From Pristionchus mayeri (Eukaryota; Nematoda; Chromadorea; Rhabditida; Neodiplogasteridae), in NCBI GenBank assembly GCA_036245805.1, contig BTRK01000001.1, positions 29,395,087-29,459,086 of the forward strand: DNA of 64,000 nucleotides, in the 5' to 3' direction. Positions 16,901 to 28,900 of the stretch are shown in pieces. Position 1 is the stretch's first letter. Every line of letters begins with the position of its first letter. A program made the position numbers and the translations under genes. The notes under the pieces are model-generated. The model was not told the origin of the DNA and ran no database searches. It worked only from the letters and a program-made list of their open reading frames with translations.

Positions 16901-19900
16901 ACTGATGAACCATTCACAATCGGCGAAATCTGAAGGTCCAATGTCTTAATTTCTCGCGTATAGTTGAGAGAGTGTAAGAAATGAAAAGAGTAACCGCTAA
17001 ACTTTTGAATACCAAAGTAATTTAGTGATCTGAACGAATTGGGCCTGGATTTTTTTGATCTGTGTTCTTCGCAGATACTGGAAAGAGAAGCTCGCAACGA
17101 TCGAAAAGCAGTTGAATACAGCCAAGGTTTGATTTATCCACAACGAAATATCTTTCTCGCTTACGAAAAGATTATCTTTGTTCTTTCTTCCAATATTTCA
17201 GAGCGAGACGGCGCAAGTGCTGAAGGAGCGAGACGAGCAACGCATGAAGTGGAAGGTCAGCTGATCCTTGATATTTCTAGGTTTTACTTTATTGATTGCA
17301 GGTGGACCGAGCTGATCTCGAGCGCAAATTGACCTCGAGCATCGGTCACGTGGAGGAACTGAGGGAGAAGGTATGCTATAGAGTTCGAAAATGCGGATCA
17401 CTGTTGCTTCATTTTGTACACTTTCTTGACCAGAAAGCGTATTGAATGAAGTTGTAGTGTTTCTCTTCAAGATACGTTATAAGATTAACGTTATAAGATT
17501 AACGAACGTTATAACACAGATATTCTGAGAGGACGCAGGTGCATGGGAACAAAAAATCAAACGGCTCTAATTTTATCGACGCAATAACAGTTGATGTATC
17601 CCTGGTCGTAAACTTTTATAGTGAAGTGGTGAAGCCGTAAAATCGAAACTACCTAAAATACGGCTCTCGGCATTTCAAAAGTTCAAAAAATCATAAAATG
17701 CTTCACAGTTGAGCTAGAAAGTCGTGTAAAAAAGCAAAATGACAGCCTCGAAGAGTTCTTCAATTCATCTGTCGAAGACGGCTTTGAAAACTCAATTGAA
17801 AATATAGATAAATTGGAAAAAGCGAATTGTGGGTTCCAAAAAGTTGTTACCCTTAAAAATTTTTCCACGATTTCCATTTTTTTAATTTCAAAATCAGATT
17901 CTCCGTGCAATTCTACACGAGGGATATTGATTTCAGCTCTTTTCAATGTTTTCCCGGGAGGCTTCAGCGTTGGAAACACCAAAAACCCGCTGTTTTTCGA
18001 AAATTCAAAAAGTTCAATGAATTGCCATTTCCATGCTGATTGATCAGGAGTGGTTCTATTGGCTGAAAGTAACATTACTGGGTCTGGGCAAGCACCTGTG
18101 AGCGAATTAAGTGCTCTTTTTGATGAAAAAAATAGCCGCATTTTTTCAGTTATTTTCGGAAAATGCTAAAAAATCCTGATTTTTTCGGAATAAAATATTT
18201 TCTCTGGAAATGACTTCACTCTTCTTAAAGTGTGACAATAGTCAATCCTAAGCAAATTGCTTGCCATTGGAGCGCTGATAAAGCCTAAATGTGAAAACGG
18301 GAAATCATTGAACTTTTTGAATTTTCGAAAAAAAGCGGGTTTTTGGTGTTTCCAACGCTGAAGCCTCCCGGGAAAACATTGAAAAGAGCTGAAATCAATA
18401 TTCCTGGTGTATAATTGCACGGAGAATCTTATTTTGAAATAAAAAAATGGAAATCGTGGAAAAATTTTAAGGGTAACAACTTTTTGGAACCCACAATTCG
18501 CTTTTTCCAATTTATCTATATTTTGAATTGAGTTTTCAAAGCCGTCTTCAACAGATGAATTGAAGAACTCTTCGAGGCGGTCATTCTGCTTTTTTACACG
18601 ACTTTCTAGCTCAACTGTGAAGCATTTTATGATTTTTTGAACTTTTAAAATGCCGAGAGCCGTATTTTAGGTAGTTTCGATTTTACGGCTTCACCACTTC
18701 ACTATAAAAGTCTACGACCAGGGATACATCAACTGTTATTGCGTCGATAAGATTAGATCCATTTGATTTTTTTGTTCCATGTTCTATGTAATTCATACAT
18801 TCTGTCAGAATATGCGTGATAAGATTAACGATTAACATTATAAGATTAACGTCTAACGTTATAAGAACTTTTACGGACGATGCATCGGCTTTGCAAATCG
18901 TCATCTGTAGAATATTCCATAACGATAATGTTTGACAGTAGTCTGGAGGTGGAGTGGCATATCGAAGAGCACGCCTTCAGATTCATGCTCCTCGACGCGA
19001 CGCCGAGTGCGAGGCGCGTCCGAAGCACGTGAGCAAGTACGTCGCCTGCAGACCACACACGAAGACGAGACATACTGAGATCGAGAAGGTACGCGTTTGT
19101 GGGCACTGGGTCGGATGAGAACTATGACGTCATGCCTCTTTGATATATCAATGTTATCATCATGGCATGACGTCAGTTCTCATCCAACCTAGTGCCGTTT
19201 GCGTGTTAGTTGCCAGCAAATGGAGAGCAGGAAATTTGGTAAAGCTGTACAATAAAATGTTTGGCGCGAGCTTCGAGGTGAAGAAAGAGGGGATTGTGAT
19301 TTAGCAGACTAGGCTACATATAGGTTGGCGCAATTTTGGAACTTTCAGACTTGCTATGTTGGTTCAAATAGGGAACCTACCAAGGATTATTTTGAGCATG
19401 AGATGGTCGCCGGGAATTTAAATAAAGGCAAAAAAAAGACCTCGATTTATGGACAGACATCATCTTTCAACAGGCTAGATGAGTTCTTTCTTTCCCCGTG
19501 TTCATTTCTCGTGTTGAGTGGTCGACTCGCCTTTTCCTCCTCTCTATGTCCTCCTCCCCGCCCCCTATGGCGTCTCAGGAGTCCGTAGACCGCCTCACCG
19601 AACTCGTTATGAGTCTCCACGACAAGCTAGACAAGTATGGAGCTTCCCTTTCGAACCTTCCCGCCTCCCTCTCCACTTCTGTCGCTGCCCCGCCCTCGAC
19701 CTCGATCGGCAATTGCACGTATGCCTCGGTTGTACGCGCCCTAGCTGATTCGGACAAGATAAGAAGCAAGTCGCAGAGAGCTGTTCTGGTTGGTTCTACT
19801 GAGAAATCCACACCTCAGGAAACCGCCGCGCACGACGAATCTACCCTCAAGAACATCATTAATGTGACGAATGATTCCGAGCTGAAGGAAGCTTACGACA

Positions 19901-22900
19901 AAGGTCAAATCACCCATCATCGCTTTCCTGAAAACAAGCCTCCCGGAAAGCGTATAATCAAGTACTCCCTTCCATCGACAATCCTCCGTGATCGTCTCCT
20001 AACTGGAATCCGCTCGGTAGCTCGCCCTTCCTTCTTCGAGCCGTCCATGTTTGTAAGGAGGGATCTCATGCCCTCTGAACTGGAGCAAGAACGTAACGCT
20101 CGTGACGAAGCTCGCAAGCGTAATATCGAAGCAAATTGCCTCAAATGGGGAGTTCGTGACTGTGAGTTGATTCAATTCCGTGGTCCGAACTTCCGCCCTC
20201 TCCCCTCTCACTACTGTATTGCTTGAATAAATGTTGATATTGATAATCGCAGGGTGATTTCCCCAGCGCGACGGAGGATCGACTGCTGTCCGTGCAGCAG
20301 GAACTGGCGACGACCAAGAAGCAGATGCACGTGCTGCAGCAGAAGTTCATCGACAGCCTCAACGAGAAGGTAAGAATCTAGATCGAGTACAGTACCATAT
20401 TTGTGAACCTACTCTATCCAAACGTGATTGGGTGTTGGTCGATGGCATATGATAGGCTTGTTTTCGATGAGACGATTTTCTTTATCTCCCTATTTTTAGC
20501 AGGAGCAGCGCTTCAAGGTTCGCTCTCGCGTCCCCTCCGCAGACTCACTCGCGCCCTCAGGAGATGAACGACGAGCTGTGGAAGTTCAGGTATCGCTGCA
20601 AAATTATGTGAATACCGTATCAAGGTGCGATCGCAAACTGAGCGAACTACCGGAATGAATTGAAGACTGTTTGATCACGACCTTGCCTTTTAAATCAATT
20701 CTGTCAATCGTTATGCTGGATTCAAGTCAATTACGATTCTTCAAGACGGGATGTGATTGGTTGAGCATCAAAAGGAGAAATGGCTGAAAAGAATATCTTG
20801 ACATAGTGAAAAATTCCATTCTATTCTATTGTATGCTTTCTTCAGTGTCCCTCAGTGCCTCGAATGGTTAACTCCGAGCATTCGCCAATGCCCGAAACGA
20901 GAGAAGATAAGGAGGAAGAGGAGAAGAGACTGAGGGAGCTGACGGAGGCGAGGGATGAGATTCGCGAGCTGACTAGGAAGGTAAGCAGTGCCCTCAAAAA
21001 AGTAGGAGATACTAACTTGCTGCATGCAGTAATTCAATTTCTATTTGCGGCTGCAACATGCAACACTATCTAGTATACGTTAAGAGCATAAGTTTAACCG
21101 GACCGACGATCTAGTAATTGAAAATAGCACATTAGTTGTTGTTGTTTTCGCCACACTTTATATTCGGACTTTCATGTTTTGTGACAATACAGCAGCAGCC
21201 AAGGATTTTCTGCAACAGATCTTTGCAGCTGCAGCAGCTCGAGTCGGAGAAGGTGGCGCTGTCGAGGGGCGAGAAGGACAGACTGCACACGCTCGTAAAG
21301 GAGTTCGACGCACTCCGATCCGAGCTGGACCAGGTGATCCTTGATCTCTAGGGATCTAATGGGTCTTGTGTTTGATTGCCATCGCTGAAACATTTGCTTG
21401 AACAGATAAAAGAGAATGAAGAGCAATTAGTGGGGTGCAAACGAAACTCTTCAATCGTACACTCACTATCTCACTCTTGCCCTCTTCCCATAATTTCTTT
21501 CTATTCACTCGAGAGTGTGAGAAATGAATTTCAAACTCAACTTCTCAGGAGAACGTTCGGTACGAGTCGGAGAAGAAGTGGCTGAAGCAGCGCATCTCCA
21601 ACCTCGAATCGTCCAATGAGGAACTCCAGAAGACTGTCGAAGGTACATGGGCACTATGCCGGACGCGAACTATGACGTCATACCGCCTTTGATATATCAA
21701 AGGCGGCATGACGTCATAGTTCTCATCCGACCTAGCACCGGCGCATGTGTTGGCTAGTGTGAACAAGCAACACCTTAGCCTCTGAGAACGATTTTTTTGA
21801 GAGCAAAAATTCAAAGCATAAGGATACCCAATGTAGAAGGTGCGAGCTAAGTGCGAATAAGAGAGAGTTGAGAAGGAGGTCAAGTGACTCGGGAACTTTG
21901 ACAACGGTTTATCTCAGGATTCCGTGCCCTGGAGCAAGAGGCATCGGAGAAGAGGGTGCAGAAGAGAGCTGTGGATGAGAGAATTCGGTCAGCTATTGAT
22001 AAACTCAGTTTACGAACTAGTCGCATGAGCCAGTGGGATCATTTTCTTCATTTATTGTGAAACTTAAAAAGCAACTCCTTATCTTTTTGAGACTATGTTT
22101 AGAGACCGCAAGCTCCGCCCACTTTGAGGGAGAAAGACTGCCCCAAAATCTGGCACACCAAACGACTAAGCGAATTCGTAACCAAATTCTTAGTGCAAGC
22201 CCTTATTCTGTAGGTCTCATCAGTCTTTACGATCTATGAAATGGCGCTCATGATCTGTTTTGTTTTAACATACAAAAAATCGATTGGCAGGTCATGCATT
22301 CTCCAATTTTTGTACTTCCAATGCTTATTCGTCTTTCGGACAAGTCCGACATGGGTTCCCAGATTTTTATTATCACTTCTGTGCAAATAAAATATAAAAT
22401 AGTCAATTTCGAATAGTCGATTGCAAAAACTATCGGAGAGTACGCGTATTTATTAGAATACGACTTCCGCTGTTTATCGCTACTATCTGCAAAAGTCTTG
22501 CATCGGACGGGGAACGAACACACGGTTCCCATGCACAAGGCCAAAGAGCTTCACCACTACACCATGCGGAAAGATGCTAGGGCCGTTCCTCTGACGATAC
22601 TTGATTACTAGGCATCGGAATAGACTCCGCCCACGTGCTTTGTGTACGGGCACCCGTTGAACTACTCGAGAACACTTTTCGAACCAAAGTACGAGTTAGA
22701 GTTGAGATATCGACAAACGGTCAAAAGTATCATCTTATTAGGTTCCCCACGGACATTTTGCGCAATGTTTGCCGTTAACTGCGACAGTTCGGCAATCCAC
22801 GTTGTGGTCCCTAACTATGTTGATTCCATTTTCTATTTAATTAACTTCGATAAAAATTAATTCGCTCACAAGCTTGTTATTTTAGAAAGACATATTCGGA

Positions 22901-25900
22901 GCCGCGACTCGCCCAGGATCAGCAGAAAACTGAAGAGGAAGTGCAGAGGCTTCTGAGGGAGAAGGCTGTACTGAACAAGTGAGAGCATTCCTTTCACCGT
23001 ATGAATACTGAGTCATTATTGGCCGCAGAACTGGAGGTGGGAAATGGCAGGGTGGCCAACTAAATATTGAACATTATATCAAACTTCAAGGGAGTTTAAC
23101 TCTCCCATTTCTCTCGTACTAACAATAAGGTAACGATTGGAATCTGTGACGCGTTTAGCAATATTAAAGGAAGTGGAGAATAGCCGTTCGTATCGATAGA
23201 ATACAAATAACCTGGAAAACAAATAATCTAACTATGACAGGGAGCTGTGTCGGGTGCGTGAGCTGCTCGCTCGCTCCTCAGCACGACTGCAGCAGGCGCA
23301 GCAGCGAGAGACCACGCCCACTTCCGGTGCTGCATCCTTCGCAGAACTTGTGTCTGACCTGAATACGGTAAGAATACGGTATCGATCGGGATTAAGATAT
23401 GTGTTCCATCAGGATCAGGAGTAACATAAGAATAGATACTAGACTGAGATTACGGCAAGACCATGATATCGGTTACAGGCCCGAAACGATCTGGAGCGTG
23501 TCCTGATCACGTTGGATCGAGAGGAGGACGAGGTGGCGGTGGCTACCGTATCTAGTACGCATGCTACCGACGCCAGACGGGCCTTCAAGGAATCGCCCGA
23601 GGTCAGACTTGGAATCTTTGGTCTCCCTTTGATAGATGTTTTCTGCTGGTAGGAGAAGGGGAAAGTGAATATACTCCCAATTGATCATTGACATTCGGAA
23701 TGTGCCCTTATTTTGCACACTCTCACTAGATTAAATGTGAGTGATAAATTGAGGAGGACAGGTAGAATTGGAACTTCTAGATGACCTGCTTTCAGACGAT
23801 CCTGGACATCGTGATGACTGACTGGAAGAACGATGAGGTGGAGAATCTGGCGCGTGAGCTGAAACGATCGAGGCAGGAGAGGGAGTCATTGAGGGTACGT
23901 GAAGTGACTGTCTGAAAGCGACAATTAGGCAAGACAATGGAGCATGCAACTATCCCAATCTTGCATTCTCTCTCACAAGGAGAAGAGTTCGCGACATGAA
24001 TAGAGTGGTGATGATTTCACAAGGATCATTACGACTGGATGATTTTACCAATAATTGACTTTCAGCTGCGTGTCGATCGACTGTCGAAGCAAATGCGAGA
24101 AGCGGCAGCGGAGTTGGAGATCTATCGGTAGGATAGGGATAACAATTGTTTTCGCATTTCCCCCATCAACCCCTGTCGATAATCTGTGACTTGCTAGTAA
24201 TCGTGATGCACATTTGAGAAAACGAACATCTTCCGACCTTGAAATAATCGATAATTAACATAATTAACTTTGCAGTCGTGAGGGTCGCTGCCTATCGCCC
24301 GAGGGTCTGCCGCTCAAGAGGCAGTCGCGCAGCACCGTTGACTTGACAAGAGAAGCAGTAGATCTCGACGAGTGCATACGGTAGGCACATCGATCGCTCA
24401 TCGACAAATGGTTTTAATGAATCTGAGTACGACAAGCTGTCATTTTCTATCGAAAATCGGCTTAATAGCTCGTTATTTTAGGTGGAAAGAGAAGACGGGA
24501 ACGATGTTCCGGGAGTTGACACGATTGAGGAATGGCTATCAGGTAGACTTATTTGTGTTGGTTTTATTGGCCACATTGGAAATGAACATTTCGAAAATTA
24601 TCTCCACTATTATGTTACAGTAAGTAATCAATAAACTGCAGGAAAGTCAGACGGAACGGCGCGATCTTCGTGTGCAACTGGCGATTATGAGGGGCGAACT
24701 GGAGTTGGCACGATGCCAGATCGCGGAGTTGACTGGAGAAGATACGAGTGAGCAGAGGAGGACGGAGAAGGCCAAGAGGCGAGTCAACAGAGTACTAGGT
24801 CGGATGAGAACTATGACATCATGTTGCCTTTGATATACCTTTGACATATTGATATGTCAAGGGCGGCATGATGCCATTGTTCTCATGCGACCTAGTACCG
24901 GCGAGTGGATGTGCCTCTATTCATGATACGTGCTCTCTGGACTGTCAGAAGCACATGAAATTATTGTGAGCTCAATACTAGCTATTCATAGTTAGTCACT
25001 GATGCTGCAGATTGATGAACGAACTAATGCTCCGATAAGCATCTTAGAAATGAATGAAATTGCTCTTCCGAATGAGAGAAAAGTATAGATGAGTAAGATG
25101 ACCCCGGGAATTTCAAAAATTATAGTGAACAACCCGAGCGGCGTCGCACGTCCGCAACCGCGACCTCGCGCGAGAACCGCCCACCGCGCCCCTCGCGTAA
25201 GGACGACTCGAGCAGAGAGCGACCGCCCAAGGATCCCTTCGTGCGGGCAGAAAGGGCGCCCAGTGAGGTAGGATAGATCTTGGTCGATCACGATAGGTAT
25301 GAACACTGAATCCCCGAATACAATTCAGAGTTGAATGATTGATTCGCTAAGAGTTCACAGAAGTAGTATTATTATACTTCAACTGTTCCACTTTGGAACG
25401 ATCTGGCTATCTTTTCTTTCAAAAATTTTAATTGCGGGAAAATTACTTTTCAAATTTATTTGAAAAGATTAGTCTAAAAGAATTTTAAACAATATATTGT
25501 TAATTGTTAATATGTTAATATATTGTTAAGTTTTTACATCCACGATCGATACACGAATAAGCAAATCAATGGAATATGACTTTCCCTGTTTCATGGTCTT
25601 CATTGACTATACCAAAGCGTTTGACAGCATCGAATTCGGTTCGGTTTGGGCAGCATTGTCAAAACAAGGAATACATTCTAAAATTGTGAACGTTATGAGA
25701 AATGTGTACAACAAAAGTCAAGTATGTGTGAGATTGGGCAAGGAAAAAGTTCCTATTGACATAGCAAAAGGTGTCCGACAAGGAGACCCACTATCCCCTC
25801 ATTTATTCAATGCAGTGCTGCAAGAATGTTTTAGTGAGCTGAACTGGCAGAATTACGGAATAAATATAGATGGAAAACGGCTGAACAATCTCAGATATGC

Positions 25901-28900
25901 GGATGACGTCGTATTGGTTTCTCATTTTGCGCAAGAAGCTCAAACAATGATAGATGATCTATGCACAGCAAGCAGGAAAGTCGGTCTCGTTATAAACAAG
26001 AAGAAGACTGTTGTTATGTCAAATCGAAACCAGCCACGACTAATCGCTGACCACGAAGCTCTGGAATACGTCAATTCTTTCATCTACCTTGGAATACGCG
26101 TCTCTTTTGATCAATGCTTAATGCAAGAAATTAATCGCAGGATCGGAAGTGCATGGAGAGGGTTTAACCGGTTTCACGAGTTCCTCACGAACAGAAAGAT
26201 TGAAATGGGACTGAAGAAACGAATGTACATGATGTGCGTTGTGCCAGCTCTGTTATATGGATCTGAACTATGGAGTCCGACGAAAAAGATACATACTCGG
26301 CTCATTGTAGCACAGCGTAGTATGATGCGGAAAATGTGCGGAGTAACAAGATTGGAACGCCGAACGAATGATTGGCTGTCTCTAAAAGTCCCTCTCCCAG
26401 ATATCCGAGCACAGGCAATGGAAAGGAAATGGTTTTGGGCCGCAAGACTGGCATATATAAATGACGACAGATGGACAAAACGTGTGATGGACTGGACTCC
26501 GTATGATCGAGCCAGGCCAATTGGCAGACCAAAAACAAGATGGAAGGACGAATTTGTGAAGCAACTTGGAGCTAATTGGGGGAGCGTTTGCATAAGAGAC
26601 CCCGATAAATGGAAGAACTGTATCATCCACCAGGCCCAGACCTTGATCAATGGATAAATAATGATAATAATGATTGTTAATGCAAATTACTTGTTCATTT
26701 TAATCGAATTATTTTCATATATTCACACCCAAACGGGTTAACCACCCTCCAGGTCCAAATGTCCATCCACATGTCCTTCCAACCAAAGGTTAAACTACCG
26801 TATTATTAGTTTATTTATCTTTATGAGCTAAACAGAAAATGTATTTGTAGTTTAACATATAGCAATTTACTTGATGAAGTTCTGTATATCGTTTTTATTT
26901 GAGACATTGATATCATCCTTGTTCAGTTTCGGAATTTCGGAATAATCACTCCTGTTGAAATTTTCCGATTCGCTGTCATCATCAATTTGAAATAAGTCAT
27001 GAACGACAGGCTAAACAAAAAGCATTAAATATGAACCAAATGTTAATTCAACCTTTGAGCTGTCTTTCTTGACGGCAGGCTTAGCTTGGTCATGTGAAAT
27101 GTCGTTCGGTGTTGAACGATTAAAATTAGCAAGACTTGCGCTTAGGTTGGTGAAGATATCCTTGAAATTGCCAGGCTAAAAATTTTAGAACGTTTTTATT
27201 ACTTCAAATTAATTTGGTACCTTATCTTTTTTCTTCTTGACGAATACTACTTCCGATTCTTTTGAAGTTCCAGTCTGAAAAATATGAGCGTTAGAATGCC
27301 ATAAAGAAAACGTTTATTCACCTTATTTGACTCATTATTTTCGAGGACCATTACTTCTGAATCCGAACTCTCCTTCTGAAATGCCTGGGCGTTATTTTTT
27401 AGAAAAAAATTCAGCGACCTTGTTCTCCTCATTACTCTCGACGACTTCAATAGAGCTTTCTTTCTCTATTTTTCTTCTTTTCGATGAACATGCGAGAATA
27501 GAGTCATTAGTAGCTTTCTAAACGATTTGAATGATTAAATTATAGTTTTAAAAATGAACCTTCTTCGTGATTCTCTTCTTTGGAGTTTCTCTTTGAAGTT
27601 TCTCGTCCTTTTCCTAAATTTTGCATAATTGGTTAAGTTTATATTTCAGAAAAAAATACCCTTTGTTTTTGTGCTTTCTTTCTATCGTTTCTTTTCTTGG
27701 ATTCTTCTTTAGCTTCTGGCTTTTCTATATTATGATCCTTCTTAAATCGTTTTATAGTCTAAAATACATAGATTAGTTTAAAATTACAAGAACAATTAAC
27801 ATCACGAATAAGCTCGCTTTTGACATTATGAAGTTTTTCAATTTTGTCCAAGAGTTCATTGAATAAATCTTCACTGGTAGATAAAGTCCAGTCGAGATGC
27901 TAAAAATAAAATTATATCAATAATAGAGTGTTATATACCGAGGCATTTCGGCTGTAAATATAATGATCTTTGAACTTTGCTGTAGTGAAGAGATGGTGAA
28001 TTTTATTACGCATTGGAGATTTGGCTATAATGTATGCAGCTTCCCTGTGAATGTATCCGTGAACGCGTGAAAATAAAATCAATACAAACCATGTATCTTT
28101 TTTTCCAGCGAATGTAAATCTCTTTGTGAATTGATAGGGGGATAGATCTTCTTCTCTCTCCCAAATAGCATAACATTCGTCAATCGAAAGTAGTAAATAA
28201 TATAATCCTAAAAAGGAATATACCATTTCATGAAATGACTTTTCGGAAGAGAGAACAGTAGACGAGCTAGACGACATTGCACTAAGACAGAGTAGAATGA
28301 ATTGAGAGTTATGTATCGAGAGCTGTGAGAATAGCGAGAAGTGTGATTGTGAGAAAGTCTTTTGTCGGACATTCGACAAATATGCATGAACGTTGGGAAA
28401 TACCCTCTGGCATATATTTATGAGATGATGAGAGAGATGTGATCATGAGAGGTGTAATTGGTAATTCCCTGTGGTGGGTGTTTTACGATGTCAACGCATA
28501 ATCAAGTTAACGATGCATTTGAAAAATCTTTATTTTGCAAATATACAATGAAATTTGAAAATTAGATTTCCCGCAATTAAAATTTTTGAAAAAAATGATA
28601 TCCAGATCGTTCCAAAGTGGAACAGTTGAAGTATAATAATAGTACTCACAGAAATTAGTTACCATTTTCACGAAAGATCGAAGTCTTTCTAAGGAATCCC
28701 GGGTGGAGCGTGTCTCAGCGTGGGTGCGAGAACCCTCGAGTAGAACGAGATCAGAGGAGAGGAGGAGAAGAAGCAAGAGCAGAGGAGAAAAGAGAAGGAA
28801 CAGCAAGGGAAGCAGTTTGATGGTCAAGGTGAGACTGCGAACTGATGAACACACTCTCAGACTCCAATCGATCGGGAGGGTGACAAAACGTAAAGCGACA

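Larger units (their letters stand above)
25355..28653. mobile_element. TIR DNA element (3,283 bp) with 8-bp TSD carrying a novel intron-rich gene
   Basis: The element proper is 25363-28645. Both ends carry an ~90-bp imperfect inverted repeat starting GTA(G/C)TATTATTATACTTC, then AACTGTTCCACTTTGGAACG and ATCTGG, then AAAAATTTTAATTGCGGGAA. The perfect 8-bp duplication TCACAGAA flanks it (25355-25362 and 28646-28653). Inside are a minus-strand ten-exon gene (26867-28277) and a 5'-truncated LINE (25567-26681) that inserted later. The interior is markedly AT-rich against the host exons. An 8-bp TSD is usual for hAT, P and Merlin groups, but the ends do not match their termini as I know them and no transposase motif was seen. 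It sits in the intron between coiled-coil exons 44 and 45. Confidence 0.8.

Noticed and set aside
17683..18510. Open frames of 114-152 codons on the minus strand
   Set aside because: They lie in the two arms of one palindrome and mirror each other; no domain.
25363..28645. Reading the RT as an integral gene of the TIR element
   Set aside because: The RT is 5'-truncated and flanked by its own short duplication (GCAAAT), which fits a separate LINE insertion better; kept as an open test in the findings.
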